NCBI GenBank assembly: GCA_013359265.1
Contig: JABWCD010000005.1
Location: 199,678 to 263,677, forward strand
Length of the DNA: 64,000 bases
Reading direction: 5' to 3'
Source: Candidatus Hydrogenedentota bacterium
Lineage (GTDB): Bacteria > Hydrogenedentota > Hydrogenedentia > Hydrogenedentales > SLHB01
Shown: piece after piece, positions 26,819 to 35,223 of the stretch
Layout: the number at the start of each line of letters is the position of its first letter
Numbering within the stretch: position 1 is the first letter of the stretch
Program-made: the position numbers and the translations under genes
The notes under the pieces: model-generated
Database searches by the model: none
Seen by the model: the letters and a program-made list of their open reading frames with translations, nothing else
Told to the model about the DNA's origin: nothing

Positions 26819-28630
26819 GTGCATGCAGGATTCCGTTATTCGCTGTTTCTTGTCGCGGCGTTGTGCGCTTTAGCAGTCGTTTCGTGCGGCAAGAAGGAGG
26901 AGGCCGCGCCCAAGGAAGAAATCAAGGCGAAGCAAATCGAGCCGATGGCCGTCACGGGGCCTGCGCCGGAGAGCATGAAGAAGCGGGCCCAGATGCAGGT
27001 GGAGGGCGAGTCCGCGGAGGCAGGCGCCGCGGCGGCGCCGGAGATGAAGCCGAAGTCAGAGTTGACCGATGAGGAGAAGGCGGCGCGAAAGGAGGAGCGC
27101 AAGAAGCAGCGCGATGGCCAGACGGACGCGCGCAAGGAAAAGAAAGCGAGGAAGCAGGCGGACCGGGATCGGAAAGCGCAAGAGGCCGCGGAAGACGCGA
27201 AAAAGGCGATGGAAAGCCTGCCCCCGAAACCGGTCGGCGACTACAAGAATATTCTGCTGATTACAATCGACACCATCCGCGCCGACCGCATGACCAGCTA
27301 CGGCGCGCCGCGCGACACGACGCCGAATATCGATGCCATCGCGAAGGAGGGCATGGTGTTCGAGAATGCGTTTGCCCAGCGCAACTCGACGTGGCCGTCG
27401 CTCGCGACGATTATGACGTCGTTGTATCCCATTCAACACGGCGTGCGCAGCAACGGCCTCAAGATCGGCAACGAGTTTCTGACGCTTGCGGAGTACTTGT
27501 CGCAAAACGGGTATCTGTGCGCCGCGGTTTACGCGAACGCGACGGCGCAGAACTGGGAGGGGTTCCAGTTTCGTTACCCGTGCGACCACGACCCCGTGGA
27601 CGAGCGGGCCACGCACAGCGCGGTGAAGTGGCTCGAGGAGTACAAGGACTACAAGTTCTTCATGTGGGTGCACTACCTCGCGCCGCATGCGGACTACGAG
27701 CCGCCGCAGGAGTATCGCAAGTGGGTTGACGCAAATTACGCGGGGCCGGTGGACGGGTCGAAGGCTTCGGTCACAAACCTGACGCTCAAGCGCTTCGACG
27801 TGACGGACGCGGACGTGCAGCAGGTGTTGAATTTGTACGATGGCGAATTGTTGTACGTGGACAACGAAGTCAAGCAGATTATCGATGCGCTGAAGTCGCA
27901 CGGGCTTTATGACAAGACGCTGGTGATGATTAGCGCGGACCACGGGGAGGAATTAAACGATCACCACGGCTATTTTGGGCATGGCGCATCGGTATATGAT
28001 GGCGTGCTGCGGGTGCCGCTGATCGTGCGTTTGCCGGGCGTGGTGCCCGCGGGCAAGCGCGACGCGACGCTTGTCCAGCACCTCACGATTGCTCCGACGA
28101 TTTGCGAAGCGGTGGGGTTGCCGGTACCGGAGCCGTTCGTTGGCAAGAGCCTGATGCCGTTGTTCAAGGGGGAGGAGGCAGACTATGGCCCGGTGTTCGC
28201 GGAGATGAAGGACGAGATTTTGACCGTTCGCACAGCGGACTACAAGTACATCGCGAACCCCTTGAGCTATAAACCGCGCAAGTTGAACGAGGAGCGCCGC
28301 CAAAGTGTGGGGTTGCCAAGCGCAAGGGGCAATAAGCGAGGCGGAAAGGACATAGAGGGCGACGTCGAGGTGGACGACGCCTCGGTCGATCCGGCGTTGC
28401 TCGAGATGCAGATGAAGGACGAAGAGTTGTATCACGTTGCCGAGGATCGATTGGAGAAGTTGGAAATCGCGCAGGCAAAACCCGACGTTGTGAAGGAAAT
28501 GAAACAGAAGCTGACGGAGTTTCAGGAGAAGTACAACTGGAGGTTTGGCCATACGGTGGACGAGCGCGTTCAGAAGGAAGTGGACCCGGAATTGAAGCAG
28601 AAACTTGAGGCGATGGGCTACGTGTTGTAG
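26819..28630 (+). CDS. Sulfatase/alkaline-phosphatase-fold lipoprotein lacking the formylglycine motif (paralogue 1)
   Basis: 603 residues from a GTG at 26819 with GAGGAGG 8 bases upstream. A lipobox (LCALAVVSCGKK) is followed by an unusual long Lys/Glu/Ala-rich charged stretch (residues about 30-130, likely coiled coil). The sulfatase domain then begins NILLITIDTIRADRMTSYG with metal-binding Asp, and ends with SADHGEELNDHHGYFGHG. Where active sulfatases have C/S-x-P-x-R, this has STWPSLATIMT, so the position that becomes formylglycine is Thr and the following Arg is Leu. A Thr-nucleophile phospho-transferase or hydrolase is more likely than a sulfatase. A paralogue follows directly. Confidence 0.86.
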   Translation: MHAGFRYSLFLVAALCALAVVSCGKKEEAAPKEEIKAKQIEPMAVTGPAPESMKKRAQMQVEGESAEAGAAAAPEMKPKSELTDEEKAARKEERKKQRDGQTDARKEKKARKQADRDRKAQEAAEDAKKAMESLPPKPVGDYKNILLITIDTIRADRMTSYGAPRDTTPNIDAIAKEGMVFENAFAQRNSTWPSLATIMTSLYPIQHGVRSNGLKIGNEFLTLAEYLSQNGYLCAAVYANATAQNWEGFQFRYPCDHDPVDERATHSAVKWLEEYKDYKFFMWVHYLAPHADYEPPQEYRKWVDANYAGPVDGSKASVTNLTLKRFDVTDADVQQVLNLYDGELLYVDNEVKQIIDALKSHGLYDKTLVMISADHGEELNDHHGYFGHGASVYDGVLRVPLIVRLPGVVPAGKRDATLVQHLTIAPTICEAVGLPVPEPFVGKSLMPLFKGEEADYGPVFAEMKDEILTVRTADYKYIANPLSYKPRKLNEERRQSVGLPSARGNKRGGKDIEGDVEVDDASVDPALLEMQMKDEELYHVAEDRLEKLEIAQAKPDVVKEMKQKLTEFQEKYNWRFGHTVDERVQKEVDPELKQKLEAMGYVL

Positions 28631-28654
28631 TCCCGGCGGCGAGGTAATTGATCG

Positions 28655-30157
28655 TTGAACCGAGTATTGACTTTCTGTTGCGTTACGCTGGCGCTGGGTG
28701 TCGGCGCGTGTTCAAAGCCGGCCGAGCCGGCCCCAACGGCGCAGGAGCCGCTCGCGAGGCAAATCGAAACACCGGCGCCTCCGGAAACGCCCGCGAAACC
28801 GGCCGAGCCGATCGTGAAGAAAGACCTGGACTACACGAACCTGCTCATTATCACGGTCGATACGCTTCGGGCCGATCACCTTAGTTGTTACGGAAACCCG
28901 AACCCAACAACACCGAATATCGATGCGGTCGCGAAAGAGGGGACGCTGTTCGAGTACACGTTTGCGCCGAAGGGGTCCACATGGCCCTCGCTGGCGACAA
29001 TTCAGACCGGGCTGTATCCCGTCACGCACGGTGTGCGGTACAACGGGATGACGTTGGACTCGAAGCACGAGACGTTGGCAGAGACGCTGGCGCCGAAGGG
29101 CTATACCAGCGCGGTCTTCATCGCGAACGGCGGGCAGCAAAAGTGGGAAGGGTTCGAGATGCGCGTCATCCTGAAGGATGAGCCGCGCGACAAGGGTGTT
29201 TCCGACGCGGCCGTCGACTGGCTCGACAAGAACGGCGACAAGAAGTTTTATCTGTGGCTGCATTACATGGCGCCGCACGGCCCGTACGAACCGCTTAAAG
29301 AGTTCAACAGGTTCACGGATACGAACTATAAAGGCGACCTTGACGGAAGCTATGAGAGGCTGACGCGCGCATTTGTCCGCCGAGAGAAATTGTCGGACGC
29401 GGACATTGCGTACGTGAAAGGGTTATACGACGGCGAGGTCGCGTTCAACGATTTCCAGATCGGGCGCGTGCTGGACAAGGTCGCGTCGCTTGGAATTCTC
29501 GACGATACGCTGGTGGTGATCAGCGCGGACCACGGCGAGGAACTGGGCGATCATCACGGATATTGGCACCACCAGGCGTCGCTGTACGATGGCACACTGC
29601 ACGTGCCGCTGATTTTCCAACTGCCGGGTAAAGTGCCGGCGGGCGTGCGCGAAACGACCCCGGTATCCCTGGCGGACATCGCGCCGACGGTGCTCGAGCT
29701 GCTGGGCGTCGAGCGTCCGCAAGCGTACGAGGGCGTGAGCCTTGCTGCGGCGTTTAACGAACAGCCGATCGAACGCGGGGCGGTGTTCGGCGAGTGGGGC
29801 GACAAAATGCTCTTCGTACGCACCAAGGAACACAAGTACATCTACAATCCGAGCGGGTTCGAGCCGCCGGTGAAGCGCGAACGCAATCAGGCCGGAGGCG
29901 AAGCGCAGCGCAAGAAGGGCGACCACACGCTGCCGATCAAGAAGTTCGAGCTATACGACATCGCGAAGGACCCTCGCGAACTTTCCGACATCGGCGCACA
30001 ATCGGCGGACGTGATAGGGAAGCTGGACGCCGAACTCAAGGCCGGTTACATCGACAAGTACGGGTGGAAGCTGGAGAACAAGGCGGAAGAGCTGCTCCAA
30101 CAGCAGCTTGATCCCGAGATGCGAAAGGAACTGGAAAACCTGGGTTACGTGCAGTAG
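28655..30157 (+). CDS. Sulfatase/alkaline-phosphatase-fold lipoprotein lacking the formylglycine motif (paralogue 2)
   Basis: 500 residues from a TTG at 28655, 24 bp after the preceding paralogue. Lipobox ALGVGACSKP, then a short Pro/Glu linker rather than the long charged stretch of its neighbour. The sulfatase-fold core matches paralogue 1 closely: NLLIITVDTLRADHLSCYG, STWPSLATIQTGLYP (again Thr-x-Pro without the Arg), SADHGEELGDHHGYWHHQ. Both end in an LxxLGYV tail (...PEMRKELENLGYVQ). This looks like a tandem duplication with diverged N-termini; both are predicted to be tethered to the membrane. Confidence 0.86.
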   Translation: MNRVLTFCCVTLALGVGACSKPAEPAPTAQEPLARQIETPAPPETPAKPAEPIVKKDLDYTNLLIITVDTLRADHLSCYGNPNPTTPNIDAVAKEGTLFEYTFAPKGSTWPSLATIQTGLYPVTHGVRYNGMTLDSKHETLAETLAPKGYTSAVFIANGGQQKWEGFEMRVILKDEPRDKGVSDAAVDWLDKNGDKKFYLWLHYMAPHGPYEPLKEFNRFTDTNYKGDLDGSYERLTRAFVRREKLSDADIAYVKGLYDGEVAFNDFQIGRVLDKVASLGILDDTLVVISADHGEELGDHHGYWHHQASLYDGTLHVPLIFQLPGKVPAGVRETTPVSLADIAPTVLELLGVERPQAYEGVSLAAAFNEQPIERGAVFGEWGDKMLFVRTKEHKYIYNPSGFEPPVKRERNQAGGEAQRKKGDHTLPIKKFELYDIAKDPRELSDIGAQSADVIGKLDAELKAGYIDKYGWKLENKAEELLQQQLDPEMRKELENLGYVQ

Positions 30158-30160
30158 CCG

Positions 30161-30619
30161 CTACAGTTCGACCTCGCCCGGGACAGGTTCGATTCGCGAC
30201 ACGGAAATCGGAGCGCCGCCGCTTCCCCCGACGTAGTAAGCGATGACGCGGTCGCCGCGCCGGAACCGTTGCCACGTCAGTTCGTCGCAGGAAACCGCGA
30301 ACGATTTGGTCTCGCCGGTGTGCAGGGGGATGGATACCCGCAACACGAGCCCGTTGGCGCCGCCCTCACGCCCGACACTTTCCTTGGCCACAATGCTTCC
30401 GACCGCGGTGAAGTCCGTTGGTGTGGGGTTTGGTCTTCGGACATATGCGATCGTGATACCCACGACCGCGATCGCCAACACGACTCCGATTGCGGATGAC
30501 TTGCGTACGCGGGGTTCCGGGGCCTGGATGGGCTCGATACCTTCGTCTGGCGGTTCGTGATCGCGGAACCGTCGAATCGCCGGACTGGTGAATCCCTTTG
30601 GGCCGAACTTCACGGGCAT
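30161..30619 (-). CDS. Single-pass membrane protein of unknown function
   Basis: 152 residues, convergent with the sulfatase gene (3-bp gap). A short basic/acidic cytoplasmic N-terminus is followed by one transmembrane helix (SSAIGVVLAIAVVGITIAYV, residues about 41-60). The outer beta-rich domain of about 90 residues contains one Cys. No family recognised. Good codon usage and clean boundaries support it. Confidence 0.65.
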   Translation of the reverse strand: MPVKFGPKGFTSPAIRRFRDHEPPDEGIEPIQAPEPRVRKSSAIGVVLAIAVVGITIAYVRRPNPTPTDFTAVGSIVAKESVGREGGANGLVLRVSIPLHTGETKSFAVSCDELTWQRFRRGDRVIAYYVGGSGGAPISVSRIEPVPGEVEL

Positions 30620-30694
30620 GTCTGCTGCTCCACATGCAATTTGCGTTGTCCATCTTTATTCTACCCCAAGCCCGGCGACTGCAGAGGAACAGAC

Positions 30695-32086
30695 GTGACA
30701 CCGAAACCGACGGATATCCGCGTTATAGGCGCGGAATTGTATTTTCTTCCCATCCAGACGCGCGTGCCGCTGAAGTTCGGCAACGAGACGTTGACGCACG
30801 TGACGTGTGCGCGGGTGCGCGTGCTCGTGGAAACGAGAAACGGCACGAGAGCGGAGGGTTGGGGTGAGACGCCACTGAGCGTGCAATGGGTGTGGCCGAG
30901 CGCGATTGCGTACGAGGAACGTCACGACGCGTTGATGCGGATGTGCGGTTCGATTGCGAAGGCGTGGGCCGCGTACGAGGAGTACGGTCACCCGATGACG
31001 ATCGGGGTTGCGTTTCAGGAGGGGCCGCTCCGCGAACTCGTGCGCGAATACAACGCAACACACGCGCACGCCATGCCGTGGCTGGCCGCGCTGGTGTGTT
31101 GTTCCGCCTTCGATATCGCTGTTCACGACGCGTACGGCAACGCACTGAACCTGCCTGTATACGCGACGTACAACGCGGATTTCATGAATCGCAGTCTGGG
31201 CGCGTTTCTGGAAGGCGACGGGCCGGTGTCGTTTACGGGCCGGTATCCGCAGGACTACTTCGCGGATGTCGACGCGCCCTGTCTGCCAGCGTGGCACCTG
31301 GTCGGGGGAAAGGACCCGATCGATGCGACTGAGTTGGACGGGTCGGAGCCAAACGACGGGTATCCGGTATTGTTGCAGGACTGGATTCTGCGCGACGGGC
31401 TAACGTGTTTGAAAGTGAAATTGCGCGGCAATGACGCCGCGTGGGACTACGCGCGCCTGACCGGCGTCGGGAAGATCGCGGGCGAGTGCGGCGCGCAATG
31501 GTTGTCCGCGGACTTCAATTGCACGGTGACCGATGTGTCGTATGTGAACGAGATTCTCGATCGGTTGAAATCGGATGCGCCGCGCGTTTTCGACATGCTG
31601 CTGTATGTCGAGCAACCGTTTCCGTATGAAATCGAAGAGCACCGCATCGACGTGCACAGTGTGTCCCTGCGGAAGCCGCTGTTCATGGACGAATCGGCGC
31701 ACGATTGGCGGCTGGTGCGGTTGGGGCGCGAATTGGGTTGGACGGGCGTTGCGTTGAAGACATGCAAGACGCAGACGGGCGCGCTGCTCAGTTTGTGCTG
31801 GGCAAAAGCGCACGGCATGGCGCTGATGGTGCAGGACCTGACGAACCCCATGCTTGCGCAGATACCCCACGTGCTGCTCGCCGCGCATGCCGGAACAATC
31901 ATGGGCGTCGAGACCAACGCGATGCAGTTTTATCCCGACGCTTCGGCAGCGGAAGCGAAGGTGCATCCGGGCCTCTACGTGCGGCGTGACGGGCGTGTCG
32001 ATTTTTCCACCGTGAGCGGCCCAGGTTTCGGATACCGACTTGACCGTATCGAACGGGAGTTGCCTGCGCCGGCGGTTGCGGTATAA
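30695..32086 (+). CDS. Enolase-superfamily (mandelate racemase/muconate lactonizing type) enzyme
   Basis: 463 residues. The chosen start is the GTG at 30695, preceded by GCAGAGGAAC; the frame is open upstream but overlaps the divergent membrane protein. Enolase-superfamily landmarks are LTCLKVKLRG (Lys of the second strand), SADFNCTVTD (first metal Asp), YVEQPFP (second metal Glu), FMDES (third acid) and WTGVALKTCKTQTG (Lys). These enzymes abstract an alpha-proton from a carboxylate, as in sugar-acid dehydratases and racemases. The long insert between residues 170 and 260 and extra length over the usual 380 are unusual. Confidence 0.84.
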   Translation: MTPKPTDIRVIGAELYFLPIQTRVPLKFGNETLTHVTCARVRVLVETRNGTRAEGWGETPLSVQWVWPSAIAYEERHDALMRMCGSIAKAWAAYEEYGHPMTIGVAFQEGPLRELVREYNATHAHAMPWLAALVCCSAFDIAVHDAYGNALNLPVYATYNADFMNRSLGAFLEGDGPVSFTGRYPQDYFADVDAPCLPAWHLVGGKDPIDATELDGSEPNDGYPVLLQDWILRDGLTCLKVKLRGNDAAWDYARLTGVGKIAGECGAQWLSADFNCTVTDVSYVNEILDRLKSDAPRVFDMLLYVEQPFPYEIEEHRIDVHSVSLRKPLFMDESAHDWRLVRLGRELGWTGVALKTCKTQTGALLSLCWAKAHGMALMVQDLTNPMLAQIPHVLLAAHAGTIMGVETNAMQFYPDASAAEAKVHPGLYVRRDGRVDFSTVSGPGFGYRLDRIERELPAPAVAV

Positions 32087-32091
32087 ACGAA

Positions 32092-32121
32092 GCGGGGGGC
32101 GGACTCGCGTCCACCCCCCGC
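32092..32121. terminator. Bidirectional hairpin between convergent genes
   Basis: GCGGGGGGcGGAC / GTCCaCCCCCCGC forms a 13-position stem with one mismatch around TCGC. It lies in the 87-bp gap between the enolase-superfamily gene (plus) and the pseudopilin gene (minus). It lacks a T-run on the plus strand. Confidence 0.65.
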
Positions 32122-32173
32122 GCGTTCCATATTCGATGCGCGCCGGTTGCGCGATCGAACTGTCCGATTGGGT

Positions 32174-33148
32174 CTAGCCCTGGAACCAGTACACGGCGTT
32201 TGCCCAGAATTCGTTAATCGGCCCTTGGCCGTTTCTCTCATACTTCGCGAACGCGACGTGGCCATCCATGAAGAGGACGTTCGAACCGCCCGGGACGTGG
32301 TTGAATTCTCCGCCGCCCGTCGGATTCAAATTGATGTGGTCCCACATGATCGCCACTTCGCTCTGTGCCTGGGCCGAGCCGCCGGGGTTGTTGATGTCGG
32401 TGATCAGGAAGCGCTCGACACCTTCGCGAAGCCGGAAGATGGTGCTGCCATAGGCATTGCCGTCGGGTGCGCCAACGTTCGCGTCGTTATCTAGCGTCTG
32501 CACGATTGACGCGGCAACCGCCGGGGTGACGGCGGCCTGGGTCGTGAGCCCCGCGGCAAGCGCGATGATGATCTCGGAAATCTGCCTGCTGATGGTCGGA
32601 GTTCCGTTGCCCAAATCGATTGGCGCCGTAATGACCGGATCGTCGCCATCCCACAGATCGAGAATGAAACCGGTGTACACGTAGCTTTCCTGGTGGTCGG
32701 ACGCCAAGCCCGTGTATTGTCCGCAAATGACGCCGGGGTCGGGCGAAATATCGTCGTCGAAGTCACCAACGATACCCATGGTGTTATCCGGGTCGGACGG
32801 ACAGATCATGACCTTCCAGTCGGTGAGGTATTCCGGATAGACAGCGCGAACGTCCGGCGCGACTTCCGGAATGTCGTTCTCGTCGCACGAGCCGTCCGAT
32901 GCGCCCGGGAAATTGAGGCCATCGAGGAACCAGGGCTGTGGTCCCTGGATGCGCGGGAACTTCTGGCCCGCGCTCTCGTTCGAGTACATCTTGAAGATGA
33001 TACCCATCTGCTTGAGGTTGTTTTGGCAACTCGCGCGGCGCGCCGCTTCGCGCGCACGGGCGAGCGCAGGCAACAGGATTGCCGCGAGGATCGCGATGAT
33101 GGCGATAACCACCAACAACTCGATCAATGTGAAACCACGTTTCCGCAT
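32174..33148 (-). CDS. Type II secretion/type IV pilin-like pseudopilin with H-Xn-DG C-terminal motif
   Basis: 324 residues from the ATG at 33148, with AAGGAG upstream. It has the prepilin cleavage and methylation motif, [28 protein letters not shown], split here by the peptidase site after Gly5. The sequence continues with [17 protein letters not shown] and ends with a [16 protein letters not shown] motif (His, 10 residues, Asp-Gly), characteristic of the large pseudopilin families of Planctomycetota and relatives. The function of these is unclear. Residues about 225-275 ([22 protein letters not shown]) match the repeated modules of the 1127-residue protein at 9316-12699. Confidence 0.92.
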   Translation of the reverse strand: MRKRGFTLIELLVVIAIIAILAAILLPALARAREAARRASCQNNLKQMGIIFKMYSNESAGQKFPRIQGPQPWFLDGLNFPGASDGSCDENDIPEVAPDVRAVYPEYLTDWKVMICPSDPDNTMGIVGDFDDDISPDPGVICGQYTGLASDHQESYVYTGFILDLWDGDDPVITAPIDLGNGTPTISRQISEIIIALAAGLTTQAAVTPAVAASIVQTLDNDANVGAPDGNAYGSTIFRLREGVERFLITDINNPGGSAQAQSEVAIMWDHINLNPTGGGEFNHVPGGSNVLFMDGHVAFAKYERNGQGPINEFWANAVYWFQG

Positions 33149-33678
33149 GATGCACTCCTTCAATTCATTCGCGGTGTGAAACCATTCGCAGGCGATCGGA
33201 TCGCCCGCTCCCCTCTCACACCTCAACTTCGGTAGCGTTACTACCAAACTTGTCACCTATACGAAACACCGGTCTGACGAACTGCGCCAGACGGATACAT
33301 CAAAAGAACTAAGTGGCCACCGCCCCCCTTTCTGCGTTCTTAAACGGTCGAATCCCCCGTCCAAGATGATGCTACACACCGAGACACCGACGGATCAGGC
33401 ATGCAACGACGCCCAACCGGCGTTTTACGCAACGAGGGTGAGGATGGCACCGAGACTGCCATTTTCCCGAAATGGCAAACCCCTCACTCCGGCGTTAGTC
33501 TAAACGAGCGAATCCCAATTGTCTAGTGCCCTTGTGCGTGGTATGAGGCGACATTGGGGCCGGCAGCGGATTCGCAACGGAGCCGACTGAGCCGGTACGT
33601 TTGCTCCAGAATCCGGAAATGATTAGTCTCAGCCAGCCGCATTAGCGAGGCGGACCATCAACCGTGCGGGGAAGCACT
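33149..33678. other. 530-bp divergent intergenic region with a perfect 8-bp hairpin
   Basis: Between the pseudopilin start (33148, minus) and the oxidoreductase start (33679, plus). No convincing gene. It contains TGCCATTT / AAATGGCA around TCCCG at 33457-33477, a perfect 8-bp inverted repeat suited to an operator or a leader hairpin. Confidence 0.5.
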
Positions 33679-35031
33679 ATGCCAGCGAGACTTACTAAAG
33701 CCGGGATTTCGCCCGGGAGCACCGAGTGTCCGCTGACTGGCGCCCGGATGGGCCGCAGGCGGTTTCTCCGGGCGGCCGCCGCGTCGTTCGTCCTGCCCAA
33801 TATCATTACAGGCCGGGCGCTGGGAGCTGATGCGACGACCCCCGCGAGCGAGCGCCTGACCATCGGGTTCATTGGCATGGGCAAACAGATGGGCGGGCAC
33901 ATAGGCACCTTTCTGGGCCGCGATCAGTGCCAGGTGGTGGCGGTCTGCGACGTGGAATCACTCCGGCTCGAGAAGTCGAAGGCGCGCGTCGAGGAACATT
34001 ACGGCAAGAAGTCCGGTGAGGCCTACTCGGGTTGTGCGGCGTACGGCGACTACCGGGAACTGCTGGCGCGGAATGACATCGACGCGGTCGTTATTGCGAC
34101 GCCGGAGCATTGGCATGCGCTCAATGTGATTGACGCGGCGAACGCGGGCAAGGACATCTATTGCGAGAAGCCGCTATCGCACACGATTCACGAGGCGCGC
34201 GCGATGGCGAACGCGGTGCGGCGGAATGGCGTTGTTTTTCAGACGGGGAGCCAGCAGCGCTCCGAGCGCGTGTTTCGCGTCGCGTGCGAGTTGGTGCGCA
34301 ACGGCCGAATCGGAAAACTGAACACAGTCCACGTAAACGTCGGCGGCCCGCCTGTGGACTGCTATCTGCCCGCGCAGGCGGCGCCGGAGACGCTGAACTG
34401 GGACATGTGGCTGGGGCCCGCGCCGTACCGGCCATACAACGAGGACATCGCGCCGCCGATGGAGTATGAGGGTTGGCCAAATTGGCGATCGTATCGCGAT
34501 TACGCGGGCGGGATGATGACGGACTGGGGCGCGCACCATTTCGATATCGCGCAGTGGGGCCTCGGCATGGACGAATCGGGACCGGTTGAGGTCTATCCAC
34601 CAGACGACACGCACGAACGGTTAACGTACGTGTACGCCAACGGCGTTATCGTGCAACACGGGGGAGGCAGCGGTGGAAAGGCCGGTGTCGAATTCATCGG
34701 CGATGCGGGGCGCGTGATGGTCAACCGCGGGTACCTTGAAACGGACCCGGCGCACCTGATCAATGAACTGGCGGGGCCGAACGAGATTCGGTTGTATGAG
34801 AGCAACAGCCACGCGGACAACTGGCTGGAGTGCATTCGCACGCGCCGCAAGCCCATCTGCGACGTGGAGGTCGGCGCACGGACGATTACGGTCTGCCATC
34901 TCGGTAATATTGCGTATCACCTCGAGCGGCCGCTGAAGTGGGACCCTGTAGTGGAACGGTTCGTGGGGGATGAGGAGGCAAACCGCAATCTCGCGAAGGC
35001 CATGCGGAGTCCCTGGACACTGCACGCATAG
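33679..35031 (+). CDS. Tat-exported Gfo/Idh/MocA family oxidoreductase
   Basis: 450 residues. The ATG at 33679 is preferred; another at 33748 would start right before the twin-arginine motif. The Tat signal (GRRRFLRAAAASFVLPNIITGRALG) puts it in the periplasm with its bound NAD(P). Rossmann core: LTIGFIGMGKQMGGHIG, CDVE, IATPEHWHALNVIDAANAGKDIYCEKPL (the EKP motif with catalytic Lys). The C-terminal domain has DWGAHHFDIAQWGLG with the His typical of this family. Family members oxidise or reduce sugars and cyclitols. The next two genes follow closely. Confidence 0.92.
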   Translation: MPARLTKAGISPGSTECPLTGARMGRRRFLRAAAASFVLPNIITGRALGADATTPASERLTIGFIGMGKQMGGHIGTFLGRDQCQVVAVCDVESLRLEKSKARVEEHYGKKSGEAYSGCAAYGDYRELLARNDIDAVVIATPEHWHALNVIDAANAGKDIYCEKPLSHTIHEARAMANAVRRNGVVFQTGSQQRSERVFRVACELVRNGRIGKLNTVHVNVGGPPVDCYLPAQAAPETLNWDMWLGPAPYRPYNEDIAPPMEYEGWPNWRSYRDYAGGMMTDWGAHHFDIAQWGLGMDESGPVEVYPPDDTHERLTYVYANGVIVQHGGGSGGKAGVEFIGDAGRVMVNRGYLETDPAHLINELAGPNEIRLYESNSHADNWLECIRTRRKPICDVEVGARTITVCHLGNIAYHLERPLKWDPVVERFVGDEEANRNLAKAMRSPWTLHA

Positions 35032-35040
35032 GGGGACCAC

Positions 35041-35223
35041 ATGGGTAAGAAGATTGGTGGGGGCATCCTGATCGTATGGGGCCTCTTCATTGTATTTCGT
35101 TGGTTGTTTACCGGCATGCCATTGCCGACCGAAGGCGGTTATCAAGCGGGCAGCTTCTTCGCCTTCCTGGTCGGATGCGTGTTTCTTGCGGGCGGGTGGA
35201 GCCTGCTGACAAGGGGCGATTGA
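35041..35223 (+). CDS. Small two-helix membrane protein
   Basis: 60 residues, ATG 9 bp after the oxidoreductase stop with a TAGGGGA ribosome site. Two hydrophobic helices (GGGILIVWGLFIVFRWLF and FFAFLVGCVFLAGGWSLL) separated by a short polar loop. Its stop overlaps the start of the following ThuA gene (ATGA), so it is translated within the same operon. No family recognised. Confidence 0.78.
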   Translation: MGKKIGGGILIVWGLFIVFRWLFTGMPLPTEGGYQAGSFFAFLVGCVFLAGGWSLLTRGD

